Source of the DNA: Sporohalobacter salinus
GTDB taxonomy: Bacteria; Bacillota; Halanaerobiia; Halobacteroidales; Acetohalobiaceae
Length of the DNA stretch: 64,000 nucleotides
Assembly (NCBI RefSeq): GCF_016908635.1
Contig: NZ_JAFBEG010000002.1
Coordinates: 1 to 64,000 of the forward strand
Direction of reading: 5' to 3'
Part shown: in pieces, positions 63,321 through 64,000 of the stretch
Layout: each line of letters starts with the position of its first letter
Numbering within the stretch: the first letter of the stretch is position 1
Program-made: the position numbers and the translations under genes
The notes under the pieces: model-generated
What the model saw: the letters and a program-made list of their open reading frames with translations, nothing else
What the model was told of the DNA's origin: nothing
The model's database searches: none

Positions 63321-63351
63321 AAATTCTTGAGCTTAAGATTGGTAAGTTGTG

Positions 63352-63531
63352 AAGCAAGGAATATCACCGGTAGGAGTAATCCCTCCTTTCTTAGTTAATA
63401 TTTATTTTCATCAACTAGATATAAGATAATGATTAAACGAGGATATAAAATAGGCAGATTTGCAGATGATCTTGTAATACTTACGAAATCTAAAAAGAAA
63501 GAAAATATAGTTGATAAACTAATTTTGGTGA
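63352..63531 (+). pseudogene. Group II intron reverse-transcriptase relic
   Basis: Two short pieces in different frames. The first reads KQGISPVGVIPPFLVNIYFH, matching the QGGxISPLLANIYLH motif of intron-encoded reverse transcriptases. The second reads YKIGRFADDLVILTKSKKKE, matching the catalytic YADD box (here FADD) followed by the typical VILxKSKxE. About 15 or more codons between them are missing and stops intervene. The rest of the protein and the intron RNA ends are absent. Confidence 0.75.
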
Positions 63532-63793
63532 TCACAAAGCGGTTACCAATTTTTTATTGTCAATAATAATTTTATTTAGTTTAGTAATTGACTTTTGTTT
63601 GACGCAGTTAGTTTATAATAAAAATAAACTAACTAAAAATAAAAAGAAAGGTGAGTGATTTAAGTAATAAAATCGAGATTAAGTTATGAGTCCGATAAAG
63701 AGAAGATGATCAATGATGATAGTAAGCTAATTTAAGTTAAAAATAAAAATTAATGCAGAGGTTTGTTTGGAGTATAATTTAAGGAGGGATAGT

Positions 63794-64000
63794 ATGAAAA
63801 AGAAGAAATTATTAAGTCCAGATGAAATAACAGATGCTTTAATCGAAGTTGGAATTAAAAAGGTTAGAAGAAGTAATTTACAGATGTTATTTTTAGGAAT
63901 TTTAGCAGGTGCATTTATTGCTTTAGGGGCATATGCTTCTAATATGGTAATTCATGATATGAATGGTAATTATGGTTTATTAAAATTTGTTCAAGGAGCA
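63794..64000 (+). CDS. Formate/nitrite-transporter-type channel, 3' end beyond the window
   Basis: The first 69 residues of a FocA/NirC-family pentameric channel. N-terminus MKKKKLLSPDEITDALIEVG, then TM1 with LFLGILAGAFIALGAYASNM and the following loop GNYGLLKFVQGA, all characteristic of the family. AAGGAGGGATAGT precedes ATG. It exports or imports formate, nitrite or a similar anion; the substrate needs the missing part. Confidence 0.88.
   Translation, partial: MKKKKLLSPDEITDALIEVGIKKVRRSNLQMLFLGILAGAFIALGAYASNMVIHDMNGNYGLLKFVQGA

Overview
The window is AT-rich DNA of a Gram-positive-type, anaerobic, endospore-forming bacterium. Gene content (fused KorA/KorB 2-oxoacid oxidoreductase, CoA-dehydratase-type activase genes, split WalRK/YycJ/HtrA/RlmH genes, Spo0E-like protein, many LysM and sporulation-type genes) and a selenocysteine tRNA suggest a clostridial or halanaerobial lineage. 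I cannot name the species. No CRISPR array, rRNA operon or complete mobile element is visible.

Region by region. 1-5.1 kb: the 3' part of tRNA-Sec, two LysM proteins, a secreted family I.5-type lipase, transposase debris, an ~80 bp leader repeat and a frameshifted amidase gene. 5.3-13.2 kb: a Lys-rich lipoprotein, an OmpR/WalRK-like two-component pair followed by an HtrA protease, a pair of CsgG-like genes and a Spo0E-like gene. 14-17.8 kb: two overlapping cyclic-di-GMP genes, an HD-GYP phosphodiesterase and a GGDEF cyclase. 18-20.5 kb: korAB. 20.5-27.1 kb: a compact sporulation island. It holds six or more micro-proteins of 34-68 residues, a methyltransferase, a subtilisin-like protease and a low-complexity protein. 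Nearly every transcription unit is preceded by CAC-N16/17-CATANNNTA, the pattern of the mother-cell factor sigma-K (sigma-E is similar). Part of the island is duplicated around a frameshifted glutamate-synthase-like gene.

27.4-41.1 kb: housekeeping and signalling genes (Na+/Ca2+ antiporter, MBL hydrolases, HflX, CheR, second HtrA, RlmH, FtsA-like ATPase, PocR-domain histidine kinase with AraC-type regulator, Xaa-Pro peptidase). 41.4-47.1 kb: a complete dipeptide/oligopeptide ABC importer. 47.2-52.2 kb: NadE, an amino-acid permease, a phosphatase-superfamily enzyme and glutamine synthetase. 52.4-56.6 kb: a four-gene cluster of an ATP-dependent activase and three cysteine-bearing partners with no recognisable dehydratase, a candidate for an undescribed low-potential reductase. 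56.6-64 kb: argS, pyrG, fructose-bisphosphate aldolase, small unknowns, a group II intron reverse-transcriptase relic and the start of a formate/nitrite-type channel.

The most interesting signal is in the sporulation island. A 34-residue peptide (two copies) carries the segment ADPVVILIVILILQQI. The subtilisin-like protease, which has no ordinary signal peptide, begins with the closely similar ADPIETLITILILQQI. This suggests that the micro-protein segment is a spore-assembly or localisation module that has been fused to an enzyme.
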